Shown here one piece after another: positions 46,042 to 56,115 of a stretch of 64,000 nt of DNA. Within the stretch, counting starts at the first letter, position 1; each line of letters opens with the position of its first letter. The notes beneath the pieces were generated by a model. That model ran no database searches and had not been told where the DNA came from. It saw only the letters and a list, made by a program, of their open reading frames with translations. A program made the translations under genes and the position numbers. The stretch comes from Ensifer adhaerens (lineage in GTDB: Bacteria; Pseudomonadota; Alphaproteobacteria; Rhizobiales; Rhizobiaceae): contig NZ_LAZS01000014.1 in assembly GCF_002007205.1 (NCBI RefSeq), forward strand, positions 1-64,000. The letters run 5' to 3'.

Positions 46042-47967
46042 ATGCGGAAGCGAATGTCCCCACCACGGTCGAGTATTGCGTACTGGAAGGCAGCGACTGC
46101 GTTTGCTGTTGCCTTTTCGTGCGCGCTTGGCCCGCTTTCCGTCGAAAAGGCCTATGCGTTCAAGCTCTTCGGCATGAAGTTTTTCGAGAGCGACGAGGAG
46201 GAGGCGCAGGTCATCGACCCGGTCAACTACACCCTCACCTTCGATGCCGGCACCGACGACAAGGAACTGAAGGAAGCGCTGGAGAACAGCTCTCAGCTCG
46301 TCCAGGGTCAGGAAAAGCCGGTCTCCGGCGATCTCGGCCTTGCGATCCGGGCGCGTGACGACCGCGACCGGCTGCTTGCCGCGCTCTACGAAAAGGCCCG
46401 CTACGGCGGCACCGTGGCGATCCGCGTCAACGGTGAGGATATCGACAGCCTGCCCCCGGATCCAGCTTTTCCCGATGGCAAGCCGATCCCGGTCACCGTC
46501 ACCGTCTCACCGGGACCGGTGTTCAGCGTCGGCTCGGTACGGTTCGAGGGAGACGCGGCCGGCTTCAATCCTGCCGATTACGGGCTTCCCGCCGGCGCCC
46601 GCGCCGATTCGACCCTGATCATCAAGGCGGGCGAAAAGGTCGTGAACGATCTGCGCGAGCAGGGCCGGCCGCTGGCCAAGCTGACCGAACGCAGCGCCGT
46701 CGCCAACCACGCCAACTCGACCGTCGACATCGTCATCGGCGCCAACGGCGGGCCCGTGGCGCCCGTCGGTGAGGTCAGCGTCAATGGCACCAAGACTGTC
46801 GATCCCGGCTTCGTGCGCGACTATTCGCGGCTGAACGAAGGCCGACCCTATTCGCCCGAGGACATCCGCAAGGCATCCGAGCGCCTGCGCCAGCTCGGGG
46901 TCTTCTCGAGCGTCACGATCAAGGAAGCCAACACGCTTTCGCCGGATGGATCGCTGCCGATGAAGATCGAGGTGTCCGAAGGCAAGCACAAGTATTTCGG
47001 TTTCGGCGCCCAGGTTTCGACCACCGACGGCCTCGGCCTTTCGGGCTACTGGGGACACCGCAACCTCTTCGGGCGGGCCGAATCGCTGCGCATCGAAGGA
47101 TCGGTCGACCGCATCGGCGAGACCAAGGAACTGGACAGGCTCGACTATTCGGTCGGCATCCTCTTTGCGAAACCGGGCGCCTTCGGCCCCGCCTCGACTT
47201 TTACCGCGAGCGTCAGGGCCAACATCCAGGACCCGGACGCCTACCGCGCCAAGATCCTGACGGCGGCGGCCGGCGCGACCTTCGAGCTTTCGCCGACCGA
47301 CACTTTCTCCGGCGGCGGCGAGCTCAGCTGGGCCAATATCGACGACGCCTTCGGCTCGAATTCCTACCTGACGGCCGCCATTCCGCTCGAATATGTGCGC
47401 GACACCCGTGACGACAAGCTGAACGCAACGGACGGCTACCGTGCGATGATCAACGCCAAGCCGAGCTACGAGATCAAGGGACAGACCTTCTTCTCGTCCT
47501 TCGAAGCATCGGCATCAGGCTATCACGCGCTTGGCGACGAGAAGCGCTTCGTGCTTGCCGGCAAGATCGGCGCCGGCGTGCTCGTCGGCGGCAGCGGGCT
47601 TGAGGATATTCCGGCCAACCGTCGCTTCTATCTCGGCGGCGGCGGCTCGGTGCGCGGCTATTCCTACCAGGAAATCGGCCCGCGCAATTCCGACAACGAG
47701 GAGACCGGCGGGCGCTCCTATGTCAACGCCTCGCTCGAAGCCCGCATCGCGATCACCGACACGATCGGCGTCGTTCCCTTCATCGACGCGGGCACGGTTT
47801 CGGCGAAAACGACGCCCGATTTTTCCGACATCCGCGCCGGCGCCGGCATCGGCCTGCGCTACGCGACGCCTTTCGGCCCGATCCGTCTCGACTTCGCGGT
47901 TCCGCTCAACAAATATCCGGGCGGCACCAAGTACGGCATCTATGCCGGTATCGGGCAATCCTTCTGA
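46042..47967 (+). CDS. tamA: Autotransporter assembly complex protein TamA
   Basis: Outer-membrane Omp85-family protein of about 641 aa (start 46042; ATG 45967 is an in-frame alternative giving 666 aa). Signal peptide with cleavage near EKAYA. The N-terminal part contains POTRA domains (about 50-290), and the C-terminal half is a 16-stranded barrel with the lid-lock motif SVRGY in FYLGGGGSVRGYSYQ. It pairs with TamB, the next gene, 100 bases downstream. Together they help insert certain outer-membrane proteins and may move lipids. Confidence 0.92.
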   Translation: MRKRMSPPRSSIAYWKAATAFAVAFSCALGPLSVEKAYAFKLFGMKFFESDEEEAQVIDPVNYTLTFDAGTDDKELKEALENSSQLVQGQEKPVSGDLGLAIRARDDRDRLLAALYEKARYGGTVAIRVNGEDIDSLPPDPAFPDGKPIPVTVTVSPGPVFSVGSVRFEGDAAGFNPADYGLPAGARADSTLIIKAGEKVVNDLREQGRPLAKLTERSAVANHANSTVDIVIGANGGPVAPVGEVSVNGTKTVDPGFVRDYSRLNEGRPYSPEDIRKASERLRQLGVFSSVTIKEANTLSPDGSLPMKIEVSEGKHKYFGFGAQVSTTDGLGLSGYWGHRNLFGRAESLRIEGSVDRIGETKELDRLDYSVGILFAKPGAFGPASTFTASVRANIQDPDAYRAKILTAAAGATFELSPTDTFSGGGELSWANIDDAFGSNSYLTAAIPLEYVRDTRDDKLNATDGYRAMINAKPSYEIKGQTFFSSFEASASGYHALGDEKRFVLAGKIGAGVLVGGSGLEDIPANRRFYLGGGGSVRGYSYQEIGPRNSDNEETGGRSYVNASLEARIAITDTIGVVPFIDAGTVSAKTTPDFSDIRAGAGIGLRYATPFGPIRLDFAVPLNKYPGGTKYGIYAGIGQSF

Positions 47968-48067
47968 CGCGCGTCGTTTCTTCCGCAAGAACCGGCAAAT
48001 TGCCGTCTTCGGTTGATAGTTTCCAGCCGCGGAGATTCCGCTGCAGCGCAACTTGCGTTATGGGTGA

Positions 48068-51000
48068 ATGATGAATCAGGTCGTCCGCTTCCTTCGCGCG
48101 ACGCTGCGCTTGCTTAGCGTGATCGCGGTCGTTGCCCTCCTTCTCCTCGCGTTCGTGGGCTTCACGACACCTGGCGCCCGGCTCGTTGCCTGGGCGATCG
48201 AGAAATATGCGGCAACCCCCGACCAGATCGTGCGGATCGCCGATCCGAGCGCACTGCTGACGGGCGAGTTTACGGCCGGAAGCATCACGCTGCTCGACGG
48301 TGAAGGTATTTATGCTGAGGTGCGCGAGCTCAAGCTCAACTGGTCGCCGGCAGCTCTCCTCTCTTTCCGCTTCGAGGCCGCAGCGCTCTCGGCCGGGACG
48401 GTGCGCGTCGAACGCCTGCCGATCCCCTCCACCGAGACCAAGGAAGTCCGCTCGACCTTTGCGCTTCCCGTGGATGTCAAGATCGACGCGATCGACCTCA
48501 AGGAAATCATCATCGGCAAGGCGATAGCCGGTGAGGACCAGTTCCTGACCGCCAGCGGCAAGATCGACGCGACCAACGAAAGCATCGCCCTTGGCCTCGC
48601 CGCCGCCCAGCGCGACCGGCCGGAGGCACGCGCGGTCGCCGATATCGTCTTCAATCCGGCGGGTAACGAGCTGAAGCTGGAAGCGACCGTGGACGAGCCC
48701 TCAAACGGCGTGTTGGCCAAGCTTCTTCGCCTGCCCAACGAACCCTCGGTCAACATCAAGCTGACCGGAGAAGGCCCTCTTTCCGACTGGGCCGGCAGCG
48801 TTACGGCCGCACTCGACGGCAGCGAGATCCTCAAGCTCGGCGGTCGCCACGTCCAGACGCCCGACGGAATGCATCGGCTGACCGTCGAAGGCGGCGGCGG
48901 GTTCGGCTCGCTGACGCCGCCGGCGCTGCGCCCGATGTTCCAGGGTGATACCAGGATCGACATTGCCGCCGCGTTCAACGACCAGGGTCTGGTTCAGGTC
49001 GACAAGGCGCATGTGACGACGGGCGCACTCTCCTTTGCAGCCTTCGGCACCTACGACAGCCAGGGCGAGAACAACCTCAAGGCCAGGCTCGCCGGTACCA
49101 AAGGCGCGATCGATTTCCGCTGGCCGCTGCAGAAGGGCGAAGCGCAGGCCAAGATCAATGCCGTCGACCTGTCGCTGGTCGGCGACGCGCAGGCCGCCAT
49201 TCTCGACATCTCCGCAGACGTCGCCTCGGTGGCGCTGCCGGACGTGGCGCTCGGCGCGGTCAAGCTTTCGGCGCGCAGCGACAGCTTCAATCTCCAGGCG
49301 CAATCCGGCCCGGTGAAGACGGTGATCGAGGTGGGCGAGGCCGGCTTCACCGACGCCAACCTGGCCCGCCTGGTCCAGGCGCCGCTGAAGGTGGACGCGA
49401 CCCTGTCTGTGACGAAGGCAAACATCGCCTTCAATCCAGTGACGATCGAAAGCCCCGGCGTCGGCGGCTCGCTCATCGGCGCCTTCTATCGCGACGAGAA
49501 TACGATTTCCGCCGCCTTCAAGCTCTTTGCCGTTCCAGGTGCGCTGCCGCCGGCAGCCGCGGCGAAATTTGACGGCACGATCGCGCTCTCCGGTGAAGTG
49601 AAGAGGGCAATCGACGGCAGCGTTACCGTGGAGGGTCTCGACCTCAAGTCGAGCACGATCGAGGCAGCCGGCACCGTTGCGCTGGCCGAGAGCAACCTGA
49701 CGGCCGATCTCAAGGGCACCCTGCCCGATCTCGGCAAGCTGCTTGCCGACGCCAAGGGCAAGGCGGACTTTACCGCCGCCGTGACCGGTCCGCTCGCCGA
49801 ACTCGGCATCAAGGCCGAGCTGACCTCGAGCGGCGCGACACTGGCCGGCCGCACGCTCAGCGACCTCACGATCAAGGCCGACGCCAAGGCCAATCCGTCG
49901 AGCCCGCAGGCAAGCCTGACGGCAACCGGCGCGCTCGACGGCCAGGCAATCGACGTCAAGGCCGACGTCGTCTCCAAGGATGGCCGCACCGCAATTCCGG
50001 TGCTCGAGGCTCGGATCGGCGAGAACAAGCTGACCGGGGCGATCAATTTTACCCCGGACTTCAAGCCGGACGGCACGGTCACCTTCAACCTGCCCGATCT
50101 CGGCCTCTTGGCCGCCATGGCCGGGCAGAAGGCCTCCGGCGACCTTAACGGCTCGGCCGCCATCAAGACCCAAGACGGCATCACCTCCGTCGTGGTCAAG
50201 GCCGGCGGCAGCGGAATCAAGCGCGATGCGCTGACGATCTCCAAACCGACCGCCGACATCACCATCGCCGACCTTGCGGCCCTTGCCATCAAGGGCACCA
50301 TCCGCGCCGAAATGGTGGCGCAGGGCGAAAACCGCGTTTCCGGATTGGCCGTCGATTTTGTGCAGCAGGCCGGCCGCACCGGCTTTGCCGTCGACGGCAA
50401 ATATGACGGCGGTCCGCTGACGGTAAAGGGCGATCTTGCGAGCGCGAAAGGACGCACGGAAGTCCGCCTCGCATCCTTTGGCGCAACGCCGAAGGGCATC
50501 CCGCTCAAGCTGGCGCAGCCGACGGTGATCGCCATCGAGAACGGTATCGTCCGCCTGAACGGACTGACGATCCAGGCATCGAAGGGCACCGTCGCCGTCA
50601 ACGGCACCGCCGGCGAAAAACTCAATCTCACCGCGAAGCTCAACGCGCTGCCCGCAGCACTCGTCAACGCCTTTGCGCCTGATCTCGGCGCCGAAGGTAC
50701 GATCGCCGGTACCGTCAATGTCGGTGGTGCAGCATCCGCGCCTGTGGTCGCCTACGACCTCAAATGGTCGGGCGCCTCGCTCGCGGCAGCCCGCACGGCC
50801 GGCGTCGCCGCCTTCGACATCACGGCCAACGGCAGGTTCGCCAACAACAAGGTGACGCTCGACACGACGCTTTCGGGCGCCGGCGGCCTCTCCTTCAAGG
50901 GCGGCGGCACTGTCGATATCGGCGGCAACATGCCGATCGCGATGAAGTTCAACGGCAACGTTCCGTTTGCGCTCATCGCCAACCTGATGGCGGAAAAGGG

Positions 51001-52237
51001 TTTTACGCTCACCGGCCAGGCAAACGTCGATGTCGCGATTTCCGGCTCGGCCAAGGCGCCGCAGATCGCCGGCACGGTGACGACGTCGGGCGGCCGCCTC
51101 GTCGACGTGCGCCGCAATCTGGCGCTCAACAACCTGACCGCCAATGTCGCGCTCGACGGCAAGCAGGCGACGATCTCCAGGCTCTCGGCCGATCTCGCGA
51201 CCGGCGGCTCGGTCGAGGCAGCAGGCACGGTCGGCACCGTTCCGGGCTCCGGCTTCCCGGCCAACCTGACGATCAAGCTGAACAATGCAACCTACGTCGA
51301 CGGTACGCTGTTCAACGCCAACCTTGCCGGTGAATTGACGCTCACCGGTCCCTTGGTCTCAACGCCTACGCTCGGCGGCAAGGTGACGATCCGCAAGGCA
51401 TCGATCACCATTCCGGAGAAGCTGCCGACCTCGTTGTCGGCGATCGACATCAAGCACAAGAACGCACCACCCAAGGTGCAGAAGATGGTCAAGGACCTAC
51501 GCAAGGACGAGGTGCCGGCCGCCGGCGCCAGTGCCAGCGGCGTTATCGCCTTCGATCTTAGCGTCAACGCCCACCAGGTCTTCGTGCGTGGCCGCGGCAT
51601 CGACGCGGAACTTGGCGGCGACCTGACGATCCGCGGCACCGCCGTGCAGCCGATCGTGTCCGGCGGCTTCGAGATGCGCCGCGGGCGCCTCGAAATTCTC
51701 GGCAAGCGCCTGACCTTCACCGACGGCAATATCGGCTTTGGCGGCGACCTGATCCCGACGCTCGACCTCAAGGCGACGTCCAGCGTCGGCGCGACCACGA
51801 TCACCGTCTCGGTCGCGGGCCTCGCCAACAACCCGCAGATCGCCTTCTCCTCGTCGCCGGCGCTGCCGCAGGACGAGATCCTGGCACAGCTCATCTTCAA
51901 CCGGTCGCTGTCGAACCTGTCGGCCTTCCAGATCGCCCAGCTGGCCTCCGCCGTCAGCCAGCTGGCCGGCGGCGGATCGACGTCGCTGCTCGACGGCCTG
52001 CGCAACAAGCTTGGCGTCGACGATCTCGACGTCACCACCGACGAGAACGGCGGCGCTTCGGTGCGCGCCGGCAAGTACCTCAACGACCGGACCTATATCG
52101 AGCTGCAGCAGGGTTCCGATTCCGCCTCCAGCAAGGCGGTCATCAATCTCGATGTCGGCAAAGGCGTGAAGCTCAAGGGCTCAGCCGCCGGAGACGGTTC
52201 GGCCGCGGGCGGCGTCTTCTTCGAGAAGGAATATTGA
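48068..52237 (+). CDS. tamB: Translocation and assembly module protein TamB
   Basis: Inner-membrane-anchored periplasmic protein of 1389 aa, with an N-terminal anchor helix (about 14-33) and a very long beta-taco/DUF490 repeat region. The C-terminal DUF490 domain (about 1080-1389) ends with a short beta-strand tail. Repeated motifs like GxxxxxGxAxxP and GSVEAAGTVG fit the beta-helical groove of this family. It spans the periplasm and docks onto TamA. The ATG at 48068 (two ATGs in a row) follows the TamA gene; length and fold match the alphaproteobacterial TamB. Confidence 0.92.
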   Translation: MMNQVVRFLRATLRLLSVIAVVALLLLAFVGFTTPGARLVAWAIEKYAATPDQIVRIADPSALLTGEFTAGSITLLDGEGIYAEVRELKLNWSPAALLSFRFEAAALSAGTVRVERLPIPSTETKEVRSTFALPVDVKIDAIDLKEIIIGKAIAGEDQFLTASGKIDATNESIALGLAAAQRDRPEARAVADIVFNPAGNELKLEATVDEPSNGVLAKLLRLPNEPSVNIKLTGEGPLSDWAGSVTAALDGSEILKLGGRHVQTPDGMHRLTVEGGGGFGSLTPPALRPMFQGDTRIDIAAAFNDQGLVQVDKAHVTTGALSFAAFGTYDSQGENNLKARLAGTKGAIDFRWPLQKGEAQAKINAVDLSLVGDAQAAILDISADVASVALPDVALGAVKLSARSDSFNLQAQSGPVKTVIEVGEAGFTDANLARLVQAPLKVDATLSVTKANIAFNPVTIESPGVGGSLIGAFYRDENTISAAFKLFAVPGALPPAAAAKFDGTIALSGEVKRAIDGSVTVEGLDLKSSTIEAAGTVALAESNLTADLKGTLPDLGKLLADAKGKADFTAAVTGPLAELGIKAELTSSGATLAGRTLSDLTIKADAKANPSSPQASLTATGALDGQAIDVKADVVSKDGRTAIPVLEARIGENKLTGAINFTPDFKPDGTVTFNLPDLGLLAAMAGQKASGDLNGSAAIKTQDGITSVVVKAGGSGIKRDALTISKPTADITIADLAALAIKGTIRAEMVAQGENRVSGLAVDFVQQAGRTGFAVDGKYDGGPLTVKGDLASAKGRTEVRLASFGATPKGIPLKLAQPTVIAIENGIVRLNGLTIQASKGTVAVNGTAGEKLNLTAKLNALPAALVNAFAPDLGAEGTIAGTVNVGGAASAPVVAYDLKWSGASLAAARTAGVAAFDITANGRFANNKVTLDTTLSGAGGLSFKGGGTVDIGGNMPIAMKFNGNVPFALIANLMAEKGFTLTGQANVDVAISGSAKAPQIAGTVTTSGGRLVDVRRNLALNNLTANVALDGKQATISRLSADLATGGSVEAAGTVGTVPGSGFPANLTIKLNNATYVDGTLFNANLAGELTLTGPLVSTPTLGGKVTIRKASITIPEKLPTSLSAIDIKHKNAPPKVQKMVKDLRKDEVPAAGASASGVIAFDLSVNAHQVFVRGRGIDAELGGDLTIRGTAVQPIVSGGFEMRRGRLEILGKRLTFTDGNIGFGGDLIPTLDLKATSSVGATTITVSVAGLANNPQIAFSSSPALPQDEILAQLIFNRSLSNLSAFQIAQLASAVSQLAGGGSTSLLDGLRNKLGVDDLDVTTDENGGASVRAGKYLNDRTYIELQQGSDSASSKAVINLDVGKGVKLKGSAAGDGSAAGGVFFEKEY

Positions 52238-52412
52238 GGGTGCGGCGGGCGAGTATCGCCTGCCCGCTCAATGACCCGCGAACCGATCGCGATCCGCGGG
52301 TCCCGACGATGACCGTCCCGGCGGCCAGGTCCGCCGCGTTCCTTCGGATATGCACCTGGCGTTCTAAGCCCTGGATTTGGGCATGGCTCCAGCGCAAACC
52401 ACTGCGCATCTT

Positions 52413-52919
52413 TTAGCGGCCTGCTTCAAGCCCAGCACTCTCGGAAACGAAGGAAGCCTCACGGCGCGGGCGCGTCTGCTCGTAATGGCGCCATGCGACG
52501 GCGTCAGGCGACAGGCCGGTCATCCCGGTCTCCCTGGCAAGCACGACGAGCTCGTCGATTGAGAGGGCATCGCCCCCCTCGATCTTCCGGAGAGCGGCAT
52601 CGATCAACGACAGACCGTGGTCAACACGGTCGCGCAAGTCCGAGAACGCCGCTTGCTGGACGGCCAGCGTTTGCCCGAGCGCGGGCGCCGTTCCGGCAAG
52701 CATTTCGGTAATCCGCGTGAGGCTGAGGCCAAGGCGCCTCAGCGCCAGGATTTCCGTCAATCGCGCAATTTCGACGGCACCGTAGAGGCGCCACTTCTTC
52801 TCCGTCCGCCGCGGCGTTATCAGGCCGCGATCCTCATAGACCTTGAGGGCGCGGACGGTGAGGCCGAGACGGTTGGCGCATTCGGCCGCCGACAGCAGTT
52901 CATTGTGGTTCACGCCCAT
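52413..52919 (-). CDS. MerR-family transcriptional regulator
   Basis: Regulator of 168 aa. MerR HTH at about residues 7-75 (LSAAECANRLGLTVRALKVYEDRGLITPRR, then WRLYGAVEIARLTEILALRRLGLSLTRI), followed by a coiled-coil dimerisation helix and a C-terminal effector region of about 60 residues. There is no conserved metal-binding Cys pattern, so it is probably an organic-effector type. ATG at 52919 with AAGGTG upstream; a GTG two codons earlier is possible. Divergent from the APH(3')-like gene at 53141, so control of that gene is possible. Confidence 0.87.
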   Translation of the reverse strand: MGVNHNELLSAAECANRLGLTVRALKVYEDRGLITPRRTEKKWRLYGAVEIARLTEILALRRLGLSLTRITEMLAGTAPALGQTLAVQQAAFSDLRDRVDHGLSLIDAALRKIEGGDALSIDELVVLARETGMTGLSPDAVAWRHYEQTRPRREASFVSESAGLEAGR

Positions 52920-53140
52920 GAGCACCTTCTCGAAACACTTTCAAAAAGGTGACCTTGCGGTTGGGCGGAGCGGTCTTTGCTAAGTTTTGATGGAGATTTG
53001 GCGAAGACGTGCCGTGAAAGGCGATTTGTCGGCGCGCCCAGCCGCAACATGTGGGACCGGTCCGTGGAATTGCCACTTTGCCGAACCTACATCGGCATCG
53101 GCGCGCGGCCCCGCCCGTCATTGTTTCATTCTTTTTTCCG

Positions 53141-53941
53141 GTGGTTGCCTTGCCCTCTTCTTTTCCCCATCCCGAACTGCCCGACCAATTCCGCCCCCTC
53201 GTCGCCGGCTATCAATGGAACCGGGATCTGCTCGGGCAATCCGACTCGAGCATCTTTCTGTTGAAGGCGCCGGACCGTCCCATGCTGGTGCTCAAGCTCG
53301 AAGCGGCCGAACCGTTCAGCGAATTCGTCGACGAGGCCGCGCGGCTCGATTGGCTGGTGTCCGAGGGTGTGCCCTGTCCGCGAGTGGTCGCCCGGGCTTT
53401 CGGTGCGGAAGCGAACTGGCTGCTGCTGCAGGCCGTGGAGGGCACGGACCTCGCCTCCACGACACTGTCGCCCAAGGACCAGATCGTCATCCTTGCGGAC
53501 GCGCTGAAGCGGCTGCATGCGCTGGACATCGCCAACTGCCCCTTCGATCACCGGATCGAAAAACGCATCTCCATCGCGAAAGCGCGCACCAAGGCCGGCG
53601 TGATCGACGAAAGCGACTTCGACGAAACGCGGCTCGGCCGCACGGCAGCGGATCTCTTTGCCGAACTGCAGGCGCGCATGCCCCGAACCGGCAAGCTCGT
53701 CGTCACCCATGGCGACGCCTGCCTGCCGAACATCATCGAGAAGAACGGCCGGTTTTCCGGTTTCATCGATTGCAGCCGGCTGGGCGTCGCCGACCCCTAT
53801 CAGGACACAGCACTCGCCTGCCGCAGCATCGCCTACAATCTCGGTGAGGAATGGGTTCAGCCGTTTCTGACGCGCTACGGCATTGAGAAGGACGATGCGG
53901 AGAAACGCGACTTCTACTGCCTGCTCGACGAGTTCTTCTGA
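53141..53941 (+). CDS. Aminoglycoside 3'-phosphotransferase-like kinase (APH(3') type)
   Basis: Protein of 266 aa, close to the 264 aa of APH(3')-IIa. The Brenner motif is THGDACLPNI with catalytic Asp192, and the C-terminal segment GRFSGFIDCSRLGVADPYQD, ending YCLLDEFF, closely matches APH(3')-II. Start at GTG 53141 (or TTG 53150) because both are in frame and the family N terminus fits. It is chromosomal with base composition like its neighbours, divergent from MerR and with no mobile element beside it, so it looks intrinsic. Kinase activity on aminoglycosides is inferred from motif conservation. Confidence 0.9.
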   Translation: MVALPSSFPHPELPDQFRPLVAGYQWNRDLLGQSDSSIFLLKAPDRPMLVLKLEAAEPFSEFVDEAARLDWLVSEGVPCPRVVARAFGAEANWLLLQAVEGTDLASTTLSPKDQIVILADALKRLHALDIANCPFDHRIEKRISIAKARTKAGVIDESDFDETRLGRTAADLFAELQARMPRTGKLVVTHGDACLPNIIEKNGRFSGFIDCSRLGVADPYQDTALACRSIAYNLGEEWVQPFLTRYGIEKDDAEKRDFYCLLDEFF

Positions 53942-54001
53942 TCGCCGGCGGCAGGCAGCGACCAAAGTGCATGCTCAGGCAGGCGAAAGGCCCGCAACGC
54001 C

Positions 54002-54484
54002 TCAGGCGGCGTTGCGGGCCTCGATGCTCAGATCGACGATATCGGCATCTTCGATGGCGTTGAACAACGCCCAGATATGGCCGAAGGGATCGATGAAGGC
54101 GCCGACGCGATCGCCGGTCGACAACGTCTCCGCCGGATTGCGCAGGCTTGCCCCGGCGCCGATTGCACGGCCGATGACGCGATCGACGTCGCGCACATGC
54201 AGCTCCAGAATGACCGCCGTCGTGCCGAGCGCATGCGGCGAGCGTGGCCCGCCGAGCTTGGGCTCGGCATCGCGCCGCGGGCTGGCCCCGGCAATCCGGA
54301 AGACCGATTCCCCGATTCTCAGATCCGCACTCGTCAGAATCCCGCTCGGCCATTCATGCCGCTGCAACAGTTCGGCACCGAGCGCCTCGCGATAGAAGGC
54401 GATGGCGCGATCCTCGTCGCCATGCCTGACGAACAGCTTCACACAGATCTGCCGATCGGCAAGCCTGCCGCCATTGGCAACCAT
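54002..54484 (-). CDS. VOC-family (PhnB-like) protein
   Basis: Protein of 160 aa in the glyoxalase/PhnB branch of the VOC fold. FVRHGDEDRAIAFYREALGAELL near the N terminus and GDRVGAFIDPFGHIWALFN near the C terminus are the two module motifs. ATG at 54484 has GGAGG five bases upstream; the open frame to 54553 is ignored. Substrate unknown. Convergent with the APH-like gene and co-directional with the Lrp gene. Confidence 0.87.
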   Translation of the reverse strand: MVANGGRLADRQICVKLFVRHGDEDRAIAFYREALGAELLQRHEWPSGILTSADLRIGESVFRIAGASPRRDAEPKLGGPRSPHALGTTAVILELHVRDVDRVIGRAIGAGASLRNPAETLSTGDRVGAFIDPFGHIWALFNAIEDADIVDLSIEARNAA

Positions 54485-54595
54485 GACATCCTCCATCTTG
54501 GGTGAGGCGGCCATCATAGCGGAATATGAGAACAAATCAAGAACAATTCGCAATCGAGGAGCGATTTCCTCCTCGGTTCGGATGCCATGAAACGC

Positions 54596-55030
54596 TTAGA
54601 ATACGCCGGTCATCTTGCTGGTTTTCAACAGGATATTCGTTTCCGTGACGGTGATGCCGTCGATCAGGCGGATGCGCCGCAGCGTCTCGTCGAAGGAGAC
54701 GAGATCGCGGTCCTGAAGCTCGGCGATAAAGTCCCAGCGGCCGTTGGTGCTGTGCAACGCCTTGACCTGCGGCAGGCCGCGCAACTGCTCCGCGACACGG
54801 TCGGCCATCTTGCCGTGCACCTCGATCATGACGACGGCGCGCACGCCGGAGGCCGGGATTTCCGCACCGGTGCGGATGGTGAAGGCAGCGATTGTACCAT
54901 TGGCCACCAGCCTGTCGATGCGGGCGGCCACGGTCGCCCGTGACACACCGGTCATTTCCGATAGCGTCGAAACGGGAATGCGCGCATTCTGGCGCAGCGC
55001 GCTGATGAGCGCCTGGTCGAGATCATCCAT
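54596..55030 (-). CDS. Lrp/AsnC-family regulator of arginine catabolism (predicted)
   Basis: Regulator of 144 aa. N-terminal HTH (about 4-60; IPVSTLSEMTGVSRATVAARIDRLV) and C-terminal RAM/effector domain (about 68-144). It is divergent from the arginase gene at 55187, itself followed by ornithine aminotransferase. In rhizobia such divergent Lrp regulators usually activate arginine use with arginine or ornithine as effector. A 12-bp palindrome lies 9 bases upstream of its start. Confidence 0.92.
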   Translation of the reverse strand: MDDLDQALISALRQNARIPVSTLSEMTGVSRATVAARIDRLVANGTIAAFTIRTGAEIPASGVRAVVMIEVHGKMADRVAEQLRGLPQVKALHSTNGRWDFIAELQDRDLVSFDETLRRIRLIDGITVTETNILLKTSKMTGVF

Positions 55031-55038
55031 TGCTTGTC

Positions 55039-55050
55039 ACTTTGCAAAGT
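55039..55050. promoter_or_regulatory. candidate Lrp-type operator
   Basis: ACTTTGCAAAGT is a perfect 12-bp palindrome in the 156-base gap between lrp and rocF, and ends just before the lrp ribosome-site region. Position suggests autoregulation and shared control. The consensus of this regulator is unknown to me. Confidence 0.4.
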
Positions 55051-55186
55051 CAGACTTATCAATCTGTCGATTTTAGCTCGCTAATCGGCAGTTTTCCATC
55101 TTTTTGCTGACGCGCATTTTCGCCATAATCTGCGCGATCCCAAACCGGGAACCTATGGGAATATTTTAAGAAGGAATCGGGCGGAC

Positions 55187-56110
55187 ATGACGACCATCAC
55201 GCTGATCGGCGCACCCATCGAGGAAGGCTCTGGACGACGCGGCGCGGCCATGGGTCCGACGGCCCTGCGCATCGCCGGCATCGACACGGTGCTGCGCGAC
55301 CTCGGCCATACGGTTCACGACGAAGGCGACGTCAAGCCGCTTCCGGCACGCGATCTCGCCAACCACCCGGGCGCCAACAACCTGCAGATCGTCGCAGCCT
55401 TCGCGCGCGCACTGCATGATTCCGTGCACGACACCGTTCGCAAGGGCCACTTCCCGATCATCCTCGGCGGCGACCATGCGCTCTCCATGGGCAGCGTCTC
55501 CGGCATGGCGCGCTACGCCGCCGACGTCGGCCGGCCGCTCTTCGTGCTCTGGCTCGACGCACATGCCGATTTCAACTCGCCGTCGACCTCGCCCTCCGGC
55601 AACATGCACGGTATGCCGGTCGCCTATTTCTGCGGCCAGGCCGAGTTTGCCCCGATCCTGCCGTCCGACCGTCCGCTCGTCGATCCGAAGAAGGTCTTCC
55701 AGGTCGGCATCCGCTCGGTCGACGACCGCGAGCGCGAAGAGATCACCGAACATGGTGTGCGCGTCTACGACATGCGCGCCGTCGACGAACTCGGCATGGC
55801 CCATATCATGCGCCAGATCCTCGAAGAGGTTCGCACTGCCAACGGCCTGCTGCATGTCAGCCTCGACGTCGATTTCATGGATCCGGAACTGGCCCCCGGC
55901 GTTGGCACCACCGTTCCCGGCGGCGCCACCTTCCGCGAAGCGCACCTGATCATGGAAGTGCTGTGGGAAAGCGGGCTCGTTTCCTCGCTCGACGTCGTCG
56001 AACTCAACCCCTTCCTCGACGACCGCGGCAAGAGCGCGCGTATCCTGGTCGAACTGACGGCGAGCCTCTTCGGCCGCCGCGTGCTCGACCGGCCGACCCG
56101 CAGCGCCTGA
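55187..56110 (+). CDS. rocF: Arginase
   Basis: Hydrolyses arginine to ornithine and urea in the cytoplasm. The 307-aa protein has all manganese-ligand motifs: GGDHALSMG (about 95-103), DAHADFN (about 124-130) and DVDFMDP (about 225-231), with SLDVVELNP following. GAAGGAATCGG lies before the ATG. It precedes the ornithine aminotransferase gene, so arginine goes to ornithine and then to glutamate semialdehyde. Divergent from an Lrp regulator. Could be named argI in some rhizobia. Confidence 0.95.
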   Translation: MTTITLIGAPIEEGSGRRGAAMGPTALRIAGIDTVLRDLGHTVHDEGDVKPLPARDLANHPGANNLQIVAAFARALHDSVHDTVRKGHFPIILGGDHALSMGSVSGMARYAADVGRPLFVLWLDAHADFNSPSTSPSGNMHGMPVAYFCGQAEFAPILPSDRPLVDPKKVFQVGIRSVDDREREEITEHGVRVYDMRAVDELGMAHIMRQILEEVRTANGLLHVSLDVDFMDPELAPGVGTTVPGGATFREAHLIMEVLWESGLVSSLDVVELNPFLDDRGKSARILVELTASLFGRRVLDRPTRSA

Positions 56111-56115
56111 GACCC

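Noticed and set aside
52923-52951. CACCTT...AAGGTG dyad as a MerR operator
   Set aside because: One arm is the ribosome site of the MerR gene itself and the 17-base spacer has no further symmetry.
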